Shown here piece by piece: positions 44,235-55,710 of a stretch of DNA of 64,000 nt (within the stretch, counting starts at the first letter, position 1; every line of letters begins with the position of its first letter). The stretch is from assembly GCF_012489685.1 (NCBI RefSeq), contig NC_080042.1, positions 21,404,150-21,468,149 of the forward strand, in the 5' to 3' direction. The notes beneath the pieces were generated by a model. That model searched no databases and was not told where the DNA came from. It worked only from the letters and a program-made list of their open reading frames with translations. The stretch comes from Lotus japonicus (Eukaryota > Streptophyta > Magnoliopsida > Fabales > Fabaceae). A program made the translations under genes and the position numbers.

Positions 44235-45268
44235 CCAACTTAGAAATGTAAGTTCTAGATCCTTTTCATTACTTTCCTTCTCGCTCTATATCTATCTTGC
44301 TCTTTGGATATTCAGCCTACTTATTTCAATACGCTAATTATGCTCTGTTTGAAACTAAAAGCATTCTTTTTTTATCTCCTAATATTGCATGTTAGCTCAT
44401 AAGAGTTAGCTATTAGAAAAGTTAGCAAGTAAGACCCAAGAAAAAGCAAATTGTTTCGGTTTTCTGAATAGAGCCTTCAAATTTTTGGCAAAAAAATATT
44501 TCTTTGATGAATTTTGAGGTAGAATTAGCATGGGCAGTGTGTGATTTATGATTATTATTTAGATGGTAGAAAATTTGTTTGTTTTATTCTTACGTGTTGT
44601 GAAACTTTTGCTGCTGTATGTCTTTAAATTGTTGTGCAAAATGAGGTTGATTGTGTGATTTTAATGATGGATATGTTTGCTGTACTTTCTGAAATAAGTT
44701 AATGATCCAATTGATGAACTCTTCTTGCCTAAGCCCTTGAACATGTTGAAATTTATACTACTGCTTGGACATTTTTTTTTCTGCCATTTTTCAGTGTATA
44801 ATTGTTTATGAACTTAGCTTACCATGTTGATTAAGTGTTAGATTTGAAGCGTTAAAGTTTGGTGAATTATGGATGTAAAAATTGTATGATTTTGCCAATG
44901 GAAATCGATCTTGGTATAAGAAGAGTGGAAAAATTGTACGATTATGTTGTGCTTGAGAAATTTGGATCCTTGAGGATGACATTATTGAGTTCATGGTCTG
45001 GAAATCTGTTTGAGCTATAATTTCTCATGAGATATGTCTTATGGCTGAGAAGTTGACTGGCAAATTAATATACTTGTTTATGTGTTCTTGGAATCAGAGT
45101 TAATAATTTCTAGGAACCCTCTATTCCTTTTGAATTTAATTAAAAATGGAACATAAAGCCCCCTGAAAACCTTTGGGTGCTATAGTTATGTACAGTATGG
45201 TTACCTGAAGAGTGTCTGCTAGTATTTTCTTTTTGGTTTACAAGAGGAATTCTAAAAAGGACAGAAAA
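44235..45268. other. Unassigned AT-rich stretch
   Basis: I see no gene, RNA or repeat. ORFs are short and AT-biased. Confidence 0.5.
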
Positions 45269-45477
45269 CTACGGATTAGCGTCTAAATACAATGACGCAA
45301 TAATACTAGAAGGCGGAGTAGACAAAATTCTACGCTGAGTCTCTTCCCTTGAAGCTTCGCGAGCCAAGGAATCAGCAGCATTGTTCCTCTCCCTTGGAAC
45401 ATAACGAAACTCAACTTTCCATTCCCTCGACACTAATGTCCGGATTCTCGTAATGGTATCTCGCGCTCAGTAGGTTG
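45269..45477 (-). pseudogene. RNase H-like C-terminal fragment
   Basis: On the minus strand the frame ending at 45269 reads TRIRTLVSREWKVEFRYVPR, ERNNAADSLAREASREE and then about 25 more residues. VPRERNNAADSLARxA is the C-terminal active-site region of the RNase H-like domain found in plant LINEs and related host proteins, with the His of the usual HVxRExN replaced by Tyr. The upstream part is missing; Tat-related sequence begins at about 45478. Confidence 0.6.
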
Positions 45478-45639
45478 AGACGTCAACTGCAGTGCCAAAG
45501 ACATCAACAACCTGGCTGCAATCTAAGGGCGCGCAAGAGTTTGTCCCGCACTCCGGGTCCGATTGAGCGGAGCCTTCAACCCTTGGAGGGGTTTGTTCAG
45601 CCTGATTCTTTGGCGATGGCTGGGAAGCCTCTCCATCGG

Positions 45640-46792
45640 TGTTCGCTAGGGGTGCTTTCTCCTGCCCCCTTTAGTGTTGGGCGCCAGCGGAAACTGGGCG
45701 GCCCTCTTCGTGGTGAGGACGCGCAAGAGTTTGGCGTTGGAGAAATTCATATTTCTTGGAAAAAGAAAAGAGCACATTAGTAAGAAGAAAGAAGAAATGA
45801 AGGTATGCAAGGATACAGTTATATAAGTAAAACCGTAGGAGGCGAGTGGGAAAACACCTAGGAACTGGGGAAGGGTGGAGTTTTTGGCGGCCTCGATGGC
45901 TTTGGTGCAATCGAGGATGGGGAGCTTGGTGAAGAAAGTGATATTGGCTTTGTCATCAACGGTCAAGGACTTCTCAAGCGGATCGGGAACGCCACGGGGT
46001 TTTTCGGTCCAGTAGAGGGGGAAAAGGGTGTTCCCATCCCGGAGGATAAGAACATCCGGATATGCAGGGTGACCAACCACGCGGAAGTATTGGCGAGCAA
46101 AGCTCGTCTTGGGGTTGCTCTTGTATGGATTAAGGCGATTGCGTCCGGGACGAGACTTCAAAGAAACCCAACCGCGAGAGTGAAGAGATTTGGGGTCAAC
46201 ATCATAAAAGTAAAAGAAGTGGTCGGGTTACGGTTCAAGGTGAATCGCGCCGCAAAGCATCTCAAAATACCTTATGAAGGCCCATGCGTTGGGATGCAGT
46301 TGGCAGGGAGAGGCGTTAATCTCGCTCAATACCTGGCAGAGGAAAGGTGAAAAGGTGAGTTTTACCTCGAGTTCAGAAAACAGGTATTCATAAACATAAA
46401 AGAAGTGGGACTTCTTGACGTTCCCATCTGCACGGTGTTGCCACGGGCGATTTGTGTCTTTGCAACCACCGGGGCGAAGGACTTTCTCGAAGGGTTTCTC
46501 GTGTCAAAGTTCCTCTGCTTTGCGCCTGAGGTCGGCAATTGGGTCGCAAGTTTCATAATCTGAGGGTTGGTCGATGGCGTCTTGAGAGGGAGAGGTCTGG
46601 ACAGAGCGTAAGAGGGTTCTGAAGGTCTGGAGCCGGAAGGCATTTATCTCTTCAAGGTTGAGAAGGGGAACTCTTTCGAAAGGAGGGCTCATCCGGTGCC
46701 TCCGGCGCTGGCTCGTGCTGGGGAGAGGAGGCTGAAGGCGGGTTACGGTTGGTATCATGGAGGGGATCATTGGCTTGATGTTTGGGTGACAT
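45640..46792 (-). pseudogene. Tat antisense gene, second copy
   Basis: It begins at the ATG at 46792 (MSPKHQANDPLHD) and passes through several frames. Recognisable blocks follow the order of the first copy: SPPFERVPLLNLEEINAF, TFSPFLCQVLSEINASPC, NAWAFIRYFEMLC, a stop near 46220, NTLFPLYWTEKPRG and IEAAKNSTLPQFL. An intron-like gap (45857 to 45755, GT...AG on the minus strand) falls at the same codon phase as in the first copy, then NFSNAKLLRVLTTKR. At least one stop and one frameshift are present. Sequence drift from copy 1 is large, so the conserved blocks and intron position are informative. Confidence 0.7.
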
Positions 46793-46993
46793 GGTATGGG
46801 AAGCAGCCCTAACGGGATTAAGCAAAAATAAAAGTAAAGATCGGTAGGAGGAACTCACCGGGAAAAGCGAGCGAGGGTGGGGGAAAGGGAGTAAATCACA
46901 GCAGTACCGGAGTAGGGGTTCGCCAGAGATATCAGCAAGGAGTAGGGAATGGAGAGTGAGTTTGTGAAAAGAATGAATGGTGAAGTCATGGGG

Positions 46994-47001
46994 TCTTTAT
47001 A
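46994..47001 (-). promoter_or_regulatory. TATA box of the second antisense gene
   Basis: TATAAAGA on the minus strand, about 200 nt before the ATG at 46792. Confidence 0.5.
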
Positions 47002-47459
47002 GACTCGAGGGGGAAAAAGAAGGGACGCGTGTGAGGCCACGACAGTTGGTGGGGGAACGTGCCCCATGATGATAAGAGAGAGTGACCACATCGGGTGAAG
47101 CGTTTCCTCGTGGAGAGCAGGCGGCGCGTAGTTATTGCACATGATTGACTCGGGTTCCGTGACTTTATGATGTGAGGTGACGTTTTGAGAAGGGCAGTTA
47201 AGATCTTGGAGATACGCTGACTTCTTCACTTCTCTGACCTGTCAACGTGCCTGGCGACCAGACTCACCACAGTCGCCCCTTTAACGTGGCGACCAAACTC
47301 ACCACGACCGCCGGTCGTGGACTCATGGACTTGCGAAAGTGTGACTGCTTTTTAACGCCATGTTGGCGACTTATGTACTTTATGTAATGGCGTTTGTGTT
47401 AAGTTGCTTATGATCTTCAAAGACACACTTAACCCTCATGCTTCGTGCTCGATGTCTTG

Positions 47460-47759
47460 TGGACTGGGCGAGCCCCTAGGGGGACTACGCCCAGGGGTTA
47501 CCCGCCAAGCAGCGGTCGCCCAGCCTGGGAATTGGGCCTCCTCCAGCGAGGCCCAACCGGCCCAACAGAGGCAGTTATGCATACTAGGCCGAGCTCCCTC
47601 ACTATAAATAGGGAGCGGTTACCATTTGTAAATGACTCTTGACTCATTTGCTACATAACACATGAAGTTCAGTTATATTATCTCTCTAACTTTCTCTCTC
47701 TAAATGCAATCTTTCTACTCTAAGGGCTATACCCTCTCTCAATGTTTATGGCAAGAACA
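47460..47759 (+). repeat. 3' LTR of the Tat fragment
   Basis: 300 bp, TGGACTGGGCGAGCCCC to GGCAAGAACA, with TATAAATAG at 47603-47611. A GC-rich palindromic patch (CCCCTAGGGG) lies near the start. The upstream TGCTCGATGTCTTG is only a weak PPT. Confidence 0.7.
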
Positions 47760-47778
47760 GTTTTCACATAAGCAATAT

Positions 47779-48581
47779 TAGGGGTGAACATGGGCCGGGT
47801 AAATCCAATGAACCCGCCCAACCCAATCCGATCCAATAGAAAAAATGCGGGTTGGATCGGGCAATCGGGTTAGTCGGATGGATTTTACTACAACCCAACC
47901 AAGTTCGGATCGGATTTCGGATTCAGTTCAAATCCATCCAACCCAACCTAAAATTCATACATATAATAATAATTTTTATAATTTTACTCGTACTTGGAGT
48001 GCTAGTGTCGGAGTGGTGATTTTTTAAAACTTTGAGACTTAAGTATTTGTAGTTATTTGTCATATTTGAACTTAAAGTATTTGTTCGTAGTTATTTGTTA
48101 CATGTTTATATATAGTTATTTGGCATGTTGGAGACATCTAAGTTCTAAGTGTCATGGCATGACATTTAGTGTTGTTTTTCACTTTTTAGATACTATTTAT
48201 ATTAGATTGTTTCATGTCATTTGATAATGAAGTTTTATATTTTCATGATATTTGGCTATATGTCATTTATGTGGTATTATTTCTATAACATTTTGTGTCT
48301 TTTTCATGCTATTTAGTATTATAACATATTTAGTATTTTTATAACTTTTTTTTGAATTTATAATAATTTTTGCAAGATTTTTTAATATTTCAGATAAATT
48401 ATTATTTTAATATAGTGACCCAATAAATTCATCCAACCCAATCCAAATTTCGTCGGGTTGGTTCGGATCGGGTCCGAAGAAGAAATTCGTGAAATTCAAC
48501 CCAACCCAACCCAGACAATTTTGATCGGTTCAGATTTTATTTTGACCAAAATCCATCCAACCTAACCTATGTGCACCCGTA
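47779..48581. mobile_element. Non-autonomous hAT element, 803 bp
   Basis: The terminal inverted repeats TAGGGGTGAACATGGG and (complement of the right end) TACGGGTGCACATAGG are flanked by a perfect 8-bp TSD AGCAATAT at 47771-47778 and 48582-48589. An 8-bp TSD and a TAGGGGTG-type end are hAT hallmarks. The subterminal regions are rich in AACCCAACCC on one side and GGGTTGGNTCGGATCGGG on the other, and the middle is AT-rich without a transposase ORF. It inserted 11 bp after the Tat LTR end. Confidence 0.9.
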
Positions 48582-48589
48582 AGCAATAT

Positions 48590-49470
48590 AAGAATTTTGC
48601 GGTACTTGTGGAGTTGTGGTACATCTGAAGAACCATAACTTTATGCAGTATGTATGTTCGTTCGCCAACATGCTTTTATCTTTGGGCCAATTGAACAACC
48701 GGTCCCTGATGATTTTGCCAGTTTATATTATTTATTGGGACATGCTTTTATCTTTAGTATGATGGGTTTTGTTGACTTTCTTACGTGTAACTAAGGTAAC
48801 TAGTAATTACTAATAAGTTGTAATCACCATTCAGAAACCACAAGAACAACAGCTAGTTATAAGCCCTCTGTTTTGTAGTGATCTTTTACCATCACAAAGT
48901 GAAAAATTAAGAAAAAAAATCATAAAACAAGTTTTGCGGTGATCTGAAACAGCTGAAAAAGTGGGTGTAACGGGCCGGTATCCTCCACTTTTAGTTGTCC
49001 TGCAATTAATAATGTTAAATTGTTAATTCATTAATAGCATATTCAGTCTCTATATGAGTTTTTCTTCACAAGTTTTTCAAATAAAAGTTATCACGTTGGC
49101 CCAGCCAAGTTTTAACAGCAGCATGATCCAACAAAACCCCATGTTTTCTTTCTTTAATTTTCTGTCTTCAATATTATGATGCTGCTTTATTACTTTTTGT
49201 TCCACTGACTGCGGAATGCCTTTGCCCTTTGACTAATTACAATTGTGTTACGTCTCTCCATAATCAATGGTCGGAGAGACTTCTGGTAAACAACGTCGAA
49301 ATTGATTACTAGCTAAGTATTTGTTTACCACTGTTCTTAAAAGGAATACTAATGGTAGATTTGGTGGTAAAGAATATATTGGAATCAATGGGAAGCACAG
49401 TGCATAAGCCATTTATAGATAACATTATTTTATCTCTGAAGTTTTTATTCGTGATTCGAGGGACTTTGCA
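48590..49470. other. Unassigned stretch
   Basis: AT-rich, no supported gene or repeat boundary. Confidence 0.5.
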
Positions 49471-50045
49471 TCGGCACTAGCTAGTAGAGTGTTTGGAGAA
49501 GTAAGTTTAGGAGTAATGTATTCTAATGGTTTTTGGGAAAATATGCCGCTATGGAATTCCTCGGCAGCGAGAAAGAGACCATTCCTGCTTATTGATCTGC
49601 CTTTAGGAATTCGGTTTCTGGTCTTGGTGTTCCTCCTTGGAGGGATGTTGTTTTCGGGTTAAAGAAGGACTCTCAGGCGTTGTTCTGCTCTGTTGGGGAT
49701 GTGGTGGTACCCTCTTCTTTTGATAGTGATGTTGTTCCCGTTCTGTGGTTGTTGACAGATTTGGAGGGACTTTCAGTTGTTGGTGATTGTTGTGAGATTG
49801 GGTTGAGAATCCCTAATGAAATCCATTTCCCTAAGGCATTTGGATCAGTTTTGCAAGGTGACTCAGCCTTTGTTATTAGAGGGAGGGATGCTTTTCTTTA
49901 ACCTGGAATAGGATGTCCTTTTTGGAGAGGTAGAAGATTATGAGGTGTATGATTCATCTTCTATGGCAGAGATGATAGATGAGTCACCTTTTCCAGTAAT
50001 TGCTCCTTCGAAAGTTGTTAGCAAGTTGGTAGTTGATCCTTTATT
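49471..50045 (+). pseudogene. Degenerate retroelement-like ORF, left part
   Basis: Broken frames DSRDFASALASRVFGEVS (about 49455), then from 49640 VPPWRDVVFGLKKD and a 73-codon run ending at 49901. Composition and the later RRGHPKKVKRRRKPR on the far side of LTR copy E (about 56390) suggest an ORF1-like protein of another LINE. I cannot identify conserved domains. It is interrupted by a copia fragment and LTR copy E. Confidence 0.35.
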
Positions 50046-50053
50046 TTGAACGT

Positions 50054-50456
50054 TTAATACTCTGACACAAGTAAGCTGATTTTGACTTGTCGTACATTGG
50101 TTGTTCCTTCGAATCCGACGCCCAAGGAGTCCCATATTTCCTTTGTAGTTGGCAAACCATGAACTTTGTCAAGTTGAAATTTACTTAAGACACATTGAAG
50201 GAATAACTTCATCCTGAAGTTGAGCTGGTCTTCTTTCTTCAGAGCCTTTGTCTCGTCTTCCTTTTTGATTAGTTCATTTGCATCATTTTTGGGAACAATG
50301 TTTGCCTTTTGAATAATTTCCCACATCTTGTAGTTATTAGACCTGATGAACAGTTCCATGTGATTCTTCCAGTAGGGATAGTTTGAGCCATCGAAGAATG
50401 AAAATTTGTGCGTGGCTGAGCCTGTGGGGATAGCTTGATCTTCTGCTATGAACCTT
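50054..50456 (-). pseudogene. Copia gag, N-terminal fragment
   Basis: It reads AEDQAIPTGSATHKFSFFDG, then NYPYWKNHMELFIRSNNYKM and the helical gag domain up to GTTNVRQVKISLLVSEY. Copia gag of the DUF4219/UBN2 kind. No start codon is preserved, and the sequence stops where the copia fragment ends. Confidence 0.75.
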
Positions 50457-50689
50457 TTATCTACACCTGTTAAGATGTTTGTTCTAAAGACTATCCATCT
50501 TGTGAGAAAAAAAAGAGGGTTTGAATTGTATTATTAAAAAACTTTGATTTTTTAAACGATTATTAGTTTTAAAACCCTTTTCGCAATCGTTTGGTGCAGC
50601 AGATAAAAGAGTAGAATAGTAAAAAATAAAAACACAAGCGATATATCATGGTTCACCCTCCAACGATGCTACGTCTAGTCCTTGGCTAT

Positions 50690-50870
50690 ACCCAAATTTC
50701 ACTAAACAAGTATCAAGGACTTGTCATACAAGTATTATCCAGGACTTCTCCTAATCAAGTATTATCCAGCACTTCTCCTAGCCAAGTAATATTAAGGACT
50801 TCTCTTTAACCAAGTATTCTCAAGGACTTCTCCTTAACCAAGTATTATACAGGACTCCTCCTACAATCTT
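50690..50870. repeat. Minisatellite in the copia LTR
   Basis: Five to six units of about 31 bp with core CAAGTATTATCCAGGACTTC and CTCCTAA, diverged from each other. Confidence 0.85.
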
Positions 50871-52041
50871 TTTCAAGATCGTTTGCTTCTAAAAGGATAG
50901 TCGAAAGATTATAAGCACAAAAACTACAAAGTATTAATGAAGATGATATGACTCTATCAGATACTTTGAGTTATAGATCTAGAGAGAATATGATCTAAGG
51001 ATTTGACTCTTAAGTGTTTTTCTCTCAGACAATGTGAGGAATTTTTGTTTTCTTGCTCGATGGAGATTTCTAAGTTAGATGAATGTTCTTGCGTTGGAGA
51101 TTCTTCTTAAAAAAAATTCATGTCCTCTGTTAATGCTTCATGTGCTTCTAGGGTTTGTTGATAGCCGTTGGAGCGTGTAGAGCACATCATGTTCTAGCCG
51201 TTTGATCAACTGGTAATTTCTTCAGGTGCATTAAATGCATTGTACCCTTTGACTAAGACTTGTTTCTACAAAATGCGTCATGTCAGCCGGTAGGTAGCAC
51301 TTGAGCTTTGTTCCATTCCTTTTGAGAGAGAAAGAGGAAACTCGACTATGACAACGTTAAACTTGTTTCCTTGGTTAGTGTGCTTTGTAGAGTATCACCC
51401 GATCCTTTTGCACTTGACTTTGTCTTCAATAATATTAGAGAAATTTTCCAATTTGAAGATGCCGCTCAATCTGTGAACAACACTTCCAGGTCAGCTTGAG
51501 ACAGACGAACAATGCATTCAGTTAGTGTAGTCTTCTCTTGGGAAGAGAGTCTAGTAAATTAGGTTGTTGGTTTTTTGTTGCTTTGTCTTGCATTTATCAT
51601 CAGACAATAGAGGGTGTGAGACATAACTGAGATTTTCTGCAATATGATTCACATGAAAAATTAACCATTACACTTATATTCTTTGAAATTGTTATCATTT
51701 AAAATATGATAAACGATATAACTAGCCTTTGAACATAACAATCTCTCTCTTATTTATGATGACAATTTTAAAGAGAAAACAAAGATATAATAATTTTTGA
51801 AAAGATGTAGAACACTCCCCCTGAGATTTTGTTTTTATGCTCTCCCTATCAATTTCACATTGAGAACGTCTTTTTCAAAAGAGAGGTTAAGAAATTTCAT
51901 GAATGTTATTCTCCTTTTACTTAAAAGTTTTATCTTTTATTTGCTACTTCTATGATCTCTTCTACCTCCAGCTGAGGCAATTAATGTGGGAGCCTACGAG
52001 ACTGACTTGATTCATCCAAGTGTTGTTGATGAATTGCTTGG

Positions 52042-52046
52042 TTTTT
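52042..52046. repeat. TSD of LTR copy E (TTTTT)
   Basis: TTTTT at 52042-52046 and 56240-56244. Low complexity, so weaker evidence than the other TSDs. Confidence 0.6.
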
Positions 52047-52752
52047 TGTAAGACCCAAGTTTTTAAGCTTAGAATAAGGGGAAGAGATTTCCATTTACGA
52101 TTAGGCTTGATGTATCGTGAAAGGAAACCTGAACAAGAGTTTACCAAATGAAATAAATTTATGAAGGAGAAAGTTCAGGAAAAGTCTGAGTTTCGTATTG
52201 AAGTCGATAAAAGTTATAGCACGATCGTTATACGCTTAAACCTAGGTCAGAAACCCTAGTATATAGCTAATTTTCACTTTTAGGCACGACGGAAGTTAAT
52301 TCCAAAAATCTTCAGAGAAATGTTAGAACTTCTTTTTTTCCATATATCACAATCGTTTCGAGGCGAAACTCTAGGATCTACGAACGTCCGATTCCAATCA
52401 TCGGAAGTTTGCAAAACCGAATCCCTGGTATTTCAAAACCCTAGAATTTCTCGACAATGAAGACTTTTTCTATTCAGAGCTTCAAATGAATATTCCACAC
52501 GCGTACACCCATTTCTCTTGATGATTTCAATCTTTCTTCCGAAGGAAGTTTTCTATTCCGACATTCGATGCAAAAAGCAACTTATCGGGTAAAATCGTTT
52601 TATACCGACTATGCTTTAGTTGCCAAAAATACAAAGAGACCTCATTTTAGTTTTGGAATTCTTTCGCCAATACCTATCTTAGAATTCACGGAGAATGACG
52701 CCGGAAAAATCAGATTCGCGAAACTTTCATTTTACCGCGTTTTGCCAACCTC

Positions 52753-52760
52753 TATATATA
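52753..52760 (+). promoter_or_regulatory. TATA box in LTR copy E
   Basis: TATATATA about 705 bp into the LTR, as in D. Confidence 0.6.
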
Positions 52761-53574
52761 GCCAAGAAATGAGAAAAAAACAAATATCTCACCCATTTCA
52801 TCCAAGGAGGCCGCGAGTTTGAGAGGAGAGGAGGAGAAGAAGATTTTGTTCAATCCTTGCTTGATCGTTGATTAATCAGTTGCTGCTTCAAGGTTTCGAG
52901 GTATAGTCGCTAATCCTTACCTCTGATCGCTTTTTCCATAGCTTTTCTGTAGAGTTTTCTGAGCGGATAGTTTATGGGTTTTTGCAAAACTATCCTGAAT
53001 CTTTCATTTCTGATTCTAAACCTCTTCTATATGTGCCCAAGATCACTTCTGCCGGATTAGATTTTCCGTTATGTCGCCGGAATTCCGCCGGAATCAATTT
53101 TAGCCTTAAATACCCATTTTTGGAGTTTTTGAGGTAAAGCTTCAACCTTTAGGCTAAAAACTATCGCCTTAGCTTAGTGTTAGTAGGATTAGTTGTCATA
53201 CACGTCGTTGGTGACGTCCCTGCAAAATTTGGTTTTTGGGATTTCAGTTTTGAAATTTCTAAGTTAAAAATCATGACCAAAATACCCCTGCGACAGTTTT
53301 TGATCCGATAATTTTTCCGAGTTCAGAATACCCTTAGTTACGGCTTATGAAAGCATAGGAACCAAGTTTGATCGAAGAAAAATCGAGCCCCACAATTACC
53401 AAAAGTGGCCGAGTCCTATAGGGGAGGAGGAGGAAAATTTCCTTTTCCGAAAACTTGTCTTTCGCGCTAGATTATCGTACCTTAGAGTATAGATTACTTC
53501 GTGTAACCTTAGTAAGTATCGATAGCTTAGTTTTCGATAGATTCTGATAGTATTTCTGTGACTTTGCTTTAAAG

Positions 53575-53652
53575 GAACTTTTGAGGAATTTCCTGAGGAG
53601 CAACGCTTTGCTTGTGAGGAAGAGTTAGAAGATAATCCTGGAGAATCTGCAG
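53575..53652 (+). other. 78-nt exon-like block in LTR copy E
   Basis: TAAAG| before and CTGCAG|GTGAGG after. Same length and frame as in D, with a few substitutions that keep the frame open. Confidence 0.5.
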
Positions 53653-54412
53653 GTGAGGGCTTCTCACTGAATCTCTAGTTAATGCTTAGGGTCGATGTTT
53701 CGACATTGTTTACTGTTTATGCACTGGAATTGTGTGTGATTGGAAAATGTTTTCTGAGGCTTCGGCTGACAATGTAGATGATGCATCTACTGAATGTTTT
53801 TGATGAGTGAATGACATGCTAAGTGCTAATTGGGTAATTTAGGATGTGTGGTGCATGCCTTATATGCTAGGTGCTATGTGGTTATTGCTTAAGATATTGA
53901 CATATGACATGTTGATTGATTATGATGAGTTAATTCTGCTTTTGCACTATAATCTGAGTTTCTGAACGGTGAGAAAAGCGGGCAGGTCATGCCGATTTTA
54001 TTTTGAGAGTTTTGAGAAAGCTTGAAAGGACGAATGAGATTCGGGCCTTGTTGTGGTGTTGTTTGGATCGAGACATTCTCCGGAGTCATTTGGGGATTAG
54101 GAGATCCCGAGAACTTATAGGATTCGCGATAAGACTAAAAGGATAATTATTTTGTAAAGAAAACTCATAAGACATTAAACAACCTCTAAATCTTTAAGTA
54201 ATAGTAATAATCTCGGAAGGAAGCTTTGGATGCAAATCATAGTTTTGGAAAACGAGAAGTGTCGTCGGATCCCAGCATTGAGAAAGTTGAGGGGCTTCGA
54301 GTATGTAGATGTTGTGGTGCTGTTGGAGCAGCGTTTGTTGTTGTGCTGTTGGAGCAGCTATTGTGGTTGTGCTGTTGGAGCAGCTATGTTGTTGGGCGTA
54401 TCTTCGACTTTG

Positions 54413-55090
54413 CGGCGCGAATCCGTATGTCCAAACCCGACGGGTTGGGCCGATTCGGCAATATTTGTTGACACGCGCGAATCCGTATATTCAATCCGAT
54501 GGATTGGATCGATTCGGCGGTAGTCACTCAGGCACGCGTGAGTCCGTATGTTCAATCAGAGGGATTGGATCGATTCAGCGATTGCCATTTTACCTCGCGT
54601 GAATCCGTATGTTCAATCCGAGGGATTGGATCGATTCAGCGACAACTTTTCGACACGCGCGAATCCGTATATTCAATCCGATGGATTGGATCGATTCGGC
54701 GGTAGTCACTCAGGCACGCGTGAGTCCGTATGTTCAATCAGAGGGATTGGATCGATTCAGCGATTGCCATTTTACCTCGCGTGAATCCGTATGTTCAATC
54801 CGAGGGATTGGATCGATTCAGCGATAACCTTTCGACTCGCGCGGATCCGTATGTTCAATCCGATGGATTGGATCGATTCGGCGATAGTCATTGGACACGC
54901 GCAATGTCCGTATGTTCGACTCTTTTGAGTGAACCGACTTGGCGTTGTCATTTGTTGCGTGTGCGAGTCCGTATGTTCAACCCAAGGGGTTGGATCGACT
55001 CGACATGCCTAATTGTGGGAGTTGCGTGTGCGAGTCCGTATGTTCAACCCAAGGGGTTGGATCGACTTGACATGCCTAATTGTTGGGCTA
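54413..55090 (+). repeat. 61-bp minisatellite with higher-order structure in LTR copy E
   Basis: About eleven units of close to 61 bp with core GATTGGATCGATTC and a start like CGCGAATCCGTATGTTCAA. Three consecutive units (54477-54658) are repeated nearly exactly as a block (54659-54840), so the array grew by segments of about 182 bp. Later units diverge (AAGGGGTTGGATCGACTCG). Confidence 0.9.
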
Positions 55091-55593
55091 TCCTGGGGAT
55101 AAGTCCGGGAAACCGGTAGTTTCCGAGTATGTGATACTCTTTGCTTGTTGAGCAGTTGTGACCATCGGATTGAGATAAGTCGGATGATCCGGAGATCATC
55201 ATGAGTTACTATGTTGATGTGAAGAAGTGTCTTTTGTCGCAGAATCGACTTTACCTTAGGGTAAGCTTTTAGAGACTTTAATTTACCTAGAACACGTGGC
55301 GACGTGTCGAGTGAGAGTCGGAGACGTTGTTTGACTAATCATCCTGCATTCATGCATACTGATTTAGTTGTCGAGTGTGATTGTTATTTGTTAATCCTAT
55401 TTGGAACATGTTAATTGTTATTATTGCTGTTAAGTTCATTATGGAAAATGCAACCCTAGGATGTTATCCCTAGCTATAAGCCTAAGTGGCTATTCTCTTA
55501 TCTATATCTATTGGTGCTATTATTTATGTAATTCTTTGGAGTTGACCCTCGCGTCTTCTGTGTGTGCTTTGGCGGACAAACGCCCTTTGTCAG

Positions 55594-55710
55594 ATGTCTT
55601 TGGCGGACTGGTTCACGACGGTTCACCCTTCGGGGGAAACTAGAGTTGGGATGCTGGAACAGGAGCGCATCGCGATAGCGAGCGGAGGACGGATGATGTA
55701 CATAGACTAG
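55594..55710 (+). CDS. LTR-encoded short ORF, copy E
   Basis: 38 codons from the ATG at 55594, directly after TTTGTCAG, to TAG 55708. The N-terminus MSLADWFTTVHPSGE matches the LTR ORF of B. In copy D a small deletion brings a stop after five codons. No function known. Confidence 0.4.
   Translation: MSLADWFTTVHPSGETRVGMLEQERIAIASGGRMMYID

Larger units (their letters stand above)
45478..47759 (+). mobile_element. Tat-clade gypsy fragment: antisense gene and 3' LTR
   Basis: In element orientation (plus) the fragment starts within the antisense gene region and ends with a 300-bp LTR. Gag-pol is missing. The antisense gene runs minus from 46792 to about 45640 and has its own TATA box. The LTR start TGGACTGGGC matches that of the intact gypsy element and its end AAGAACA resembles CAGAACA there, so it is a relative. 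Confidence 0.75.
50046..51960 (-). mobile_element. Rearranged Ty1/copia fragment: 3' end, one LTR, start of gag
   Basis: On the minus strand the order is a copia 3' end (TTGTCATCATAAATAAGAG and AGAGATTG before 51741; AATCTCAGGGGGAG further out), an LTR from TGTTATGTTC (51740) to about 50500, and then the gag start (FSFFDGSNYPYWKNHMELF) to 50054. No second LTR flanks it. An order of 3' end, LTR, 5' start is that of a head-to-tail junction. The borders at about 50046 and 51960 are approximate. Confidence 0.6.

Noticed and set aside
42884..45268. Functional APRT gene extending to the right
   Set aside because: None of the next exons, including the PRPP-binding motif, could be found on either side of the solo LTR.
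46855..47229. Minus-strand ORF upstream of the second antisense gene
   Set aside because: It spans the TATA region and leader, and the first copy has no equivalent.
54413..55090. CRISPR-like regular spacing
   Set aside because: The whole 61-bp unit is repeated, with no unique spacers and plant context; it is a minisatellite.
54226..55119. Overlapping ORFs with repeated WIDSA and SIRGIGSIQR peptides
   Set aside because: They translate the 61-bp minisatellite in several frames and are not conserved in copy D.
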